Below, piece by piece: positions 62,126-64,000 of a stretch of 64,000 nucleotides of DNA; position 1 is the first letter of the stretch, and each line of letters opens with the position of its first letter. Under the pieces are notes generated by a model. That model did not search any database. It worked only from the letters and a program-made list of their open reading frames with translations, and had not been told where the DNA came from. Origin of the DNA: Pseudomonadota bacterium (GTDB lineage Bacteria; Pseudomonadota; Gammaproteobacteria; Burkholderiales; Gallionellaceae); assembly GCA_021787435.1 (NCBI GenBank), contig JAJYLY010000003.1:186001-250000 (forward strand), in the 5' to 3' direction. The translations under genes and the position numbers were made by a program.

Positions 62126-63995
62126 AGGACAAGTGAGCTTGCTTCCCGGCAGCACGGTGAGATTCAACGAAAAACAATATGTTATCCTCGACATTGCTGA
62201 TCTGGATGCCGTAATTGCTAAAGATTTGAATTCCGGAAAGACGGAACGTATTCCTGTCATTCAGCTTATGCCCGACCTTTCGCTGAGTAGCAAACCAGCA
62301 CGACAGGATTTATTGAATATCAAGGATAAAGACTGGAATGAAGCCTTGCACCGGATGGAAATTATTCGGCCACTACTTGAAACGGATGGTGGTGCACGGT
62401 CAACCAAGAAAATACGAATCATTTCACAAGATAACAATTTAAATATCGCGACCTTGTATCGGTGGATAAAAGCATATCGAGAAACAGGATTGCTTTCCTC
62501 ACTGCTACGCTCATCACGCAGTGATGTAGGCAATTCAAGACTGGCACCTGAAGTCGAGAAAATTCTCTCGGATTGCATAAAGCAATATTTTTTGTCGCTG
62601 GAGCGAGATACGCCTGTAGATGTTTGGGAAGATATTAAAGCAGCCTGTCTTGAACAGAAGCTGCCAGTTCCACACAAGAATACTATTCGAAATCGAATCT
62701 CTGCACTTTCAGAACAGTTGAAGATGGAAAGCCGCATGGGTAAAAAAGCGGCGAAGGAAAAGTTCACGCCACATAAAGGCGGTTTCCCAGGTGCTGATTA
62801 CCCACTGGCTGTAGTTCAAATCGACCACACCCCTATGGATGTGATGCTGGTCGATGATGAAAACAGAGAAACTACTCAACGTCCAAATCTTACTCTTGCC
62901 ATTGATGTGTATAGCAAGATGGTCTGCGGCTATTACATTAGTCTTGATCCGGTTGGTGCATTGTCTACTGGAATCTGCCTTTCCCATGCCATTCTGCCTA
63001 AGAACAAATGGCTCGATAAAATGGGGATCACTACGCCCTGGCCCATTTGGGGAAAGATGCGGGTTGTTCACACAGACAATGCAAAGGAATTTCGCGGGAC
63101 GATGATGGGGAAGGCATGTGCCGAGCATGGCATCCAGCTTGAACAACGCCCAAGAGGAGCGCCACAGTATGGTGGTCATATTGAACGGGCATTCCGAACA
63201 TTCATGGCAAAGACCCATACTATTCAGGGTACCACGCGTTCCAGCGTTGAGGATAAGGGAGATTATGATTCAGATGCGCAGGCGTGCATGACATTCACTG
63301 CGCTGGAAAAATGGTTCGCTATTTTTATAGTGGAGTACTACCACCAGAAAGAGCATGCTGGAAATAATGGCGTGCCTCCGATAGTCAAATATGAACGAGG
63401 TATCTTGGGCACTCCTGATACGCCTGGCGTGGGGCTACCATTGCCAATTTCAGATGAGACACAATTAAAAATTGATTTTCTTCCGTATGTGATGCGTACA
63501 GTTCAGGAATACGGTATCGTGAATGAAACCATTCATTACTTTCACGATGCATTACGACGTTGGATGCATGCTGTCGATCCCAAGAACCCTAAGAAAAAAC
63601 AGCATTTCATTTGCCACTATGATCCACGCGATATCAGCACGTTGTATTTCTTTGAACCTGATATCAAAAAATACATTTCTGTACCGTACAAGGATATATC
63701 AAAACCGCCAATTAGCATTTGGGAACTGCGCGCGGCCCAGAAACATATCAAGGATGTAGATCATGTGCAGGTAAACGAAGAATTGATATTTGGTGCTGTG
63801 AAAAAGATGCGGGCTATTGTTGCATCAGAGTCACAAAAAACTCGGAAGGCAAGGACGCAGGCCGCGCGCATGAAAGGCTGGGCTAAGTCGAAAGAGCACA
63901 TACCAAATACAAAGCCATCGCAACCAACGGAAAAAGCACTGGATGATATTTTTTCTCAACCGATAACGCCATTCGATGACATTCAGGATGCATGA
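62118..63995 (+). CDS. tnsB: TnsB-like DDE transposase
   Basis: 625 residues. N-terminal DNA-binding helices (about 65-140, NLNIATLYRWIKAYRETGLL) are followed by an RNase H-fold with VVQIDHTPMDVML (D236), VVHTDNAKEFRG (D320) and GGHIERAFR (E356), a D-D-35-E triad. The C-terminus is a Mu-B-like beta barrel (about 470-560) and a basic tail that could bind TnsC. TnsB binds the ends and joins 3' strands. It overlaps the next frame by ATGA. Confidence 0.9.
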   Translation: MSKGQVSLLPGSTVRFNEKQYVILDIADLDAVIAKDLNSGKTERIPVIQLMPDLSLSSKPARQDLLNIKDKDWNEALHRMEIIRPLLETDGGARSTKKIRIISQDNNLNIATLYRWIKAYRETGLLSSLLRSSRSDVGNSRLAPEVEKILSDCIKQYFLSLERDTPVDVWEDIKAACLEQKLPVPHKNTIRNRISALSEQLKMESRMGKKAAKEKFTPHKGGFPGADYPLAVVQIDHTPMDVMLVDDENRETTQRPNLTLAIDVYSKMVCGYYISLDPVGALSTGICLSHAILPKNKWLDKMGITTPWPIWGKMRVVHTDNAKEFRGTMMGKACAEHGIQLEQRPRGAPQYGGHIERAFRTFMAKTHTIQGTTRSSVEDKGDYDSDAQACMTFTALEKWFAIFIVEYYHQKEHAGNNGVPPIVKYERGILGTPDTPGVGLPLPISDETQLKIDFLPYVMRTVQEYGIVNETIHYFHDALRRWMHAVDPKNPKKKQHFICHYDPRDISTLYFFEPDIKKYISVPYKDISKPPISIWELRAAQKHIKDVDHVQVNEELIFGAVKKMRAIVASESQKTRKARTQAARMKGWAKSKEHIPNTKPSQPTEKALDDIFSQPITPFDDIQDA

Positions 63996-64000
63996 TGACT
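63992..64000 (+). CDS. Probable tnsC start (truncated at window end)
   Basis: ATG ATG ACT begins at 63992, overlapping the tnsB stop by four bases. In Tn7-like elements tnsC, the AAA+ target-selection ATPase, follows here. Only three codons are seen, so identity rests on gene order. Confidence 0.35.

Larger units (their letters stand above)
61389..64000 (+). mobile_element. Tn7-like transposon, one end (runs past window)
   Basis: Contains tnsA, tnsB and the start of a third gene in the same order and close overlap as Tn7. The end probably begins with TGT at 61389. Two direct copies of CTGTAAAC-(5-8)-AATTAT-(T/C)TGC lie at 61388-61410 and 61417-61442, and would be TnsB-binding sites. In Tn7 the tnsA side is the right end, next to the target gene. 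A possible 5-bp target duplication would be GCAAC (61384-61388). Target selector (TnsD/TniQ) and cargo lie outside, so a CRISPR-associated form is neither shown nor excluded. Confidence 0.8.

Overview
This 64 kb window is a chromosomal segment of a betaproteobacterium. The gene neighbourhoods (gmk-rpoZ-spoT, thiS-thiG-trmB, dut-coaBC, cyaY/lptM-lysA, mtgA-aroE behind a TonB/ExbBD cassette), the dense set of membrane-bound c-type cytochromes and the dispersed palindromic repeats fit Nitrosomonadales, possibly Gallionellaceae. That placement is inferred from recognised gene content, not from a search. No rRNA, tRNA or CRISPR array was recognised.

Region 1 (1-24.8 kb) is mostly housekeeping: a partial kinase-HDOD-GAF regulator, pabB, an outer-membrane barrel, the spoT-rpoZ-gmk-yicC block, a PP2C phosphatase, rph, rdgB, hemW, trmB, thiG, thiS, a TlpA-type thioredoxin, a lytic transglycosylase, proS, rppH, a PEGA lipoprotein, dut, coaBC, purB, cyaY, lptM and lysA. 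Dispersed repeats have entered genes here: one lies in frame inside hemW, and a 7-bp-unit repeat forms the end of proS and the start of the lytic transglycosylase.

Region 2 (24.8-35 kb) has a previously uncalled 59-residue protein, an orphan OmpR-type regulator, a twice-frameshifted brnT remnant, and a minus-strand run of an RNB-domain nuclease, a TonB-like protein, a small His/Cys protein, a TonB-dependent receptor, exbB, exbD, tonB, aroE and mtgA.

Region 3 (35.3-54.6 kb) is the most unusual part: a respiratory island built around a divergent cbb3-like oxidase. The catalytic subunit keeps all heme and CuB histidines and the cross-link tyrosine, but lacks the usual glutamate motif. It is followed by an enlarged CcoO-like cytochrome and a heme-less CcoP-like protein in place of a normal diheme CcoP. 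Around it are three further cytochromes c, two four-helix mini heme-copper subunits, CcoS-, CcoG-, FixH/YtkA- and SCO1-like biogenesis factors, a SUMF1-fold protein lacking the catalytic cysteines, a membrane spermidine-synthase-like protein, several unrecognised membrane proteins and four single-helix microproteins of 34-36 residues.

Region 4 (54.6-57.1 kb) is an NO-stress module: an NsrR-like Rrf2 regulator divergent from a truncated hemoglobin and a ferredoxin-reductase, with a nested dyad just downstream of a good promoter. Region 5 (56.6-61.4 kb) has an Lrp-like regulator divergent from leuA, a DMT exporter, an MgtC/DUF4010 protein and a SHOCT protein. Region 6 (61.39 kb to the end) is one end of a Tn7-like transposon: terminal repeats, tnsA, tnsB and the first codons of a probable tnsC.
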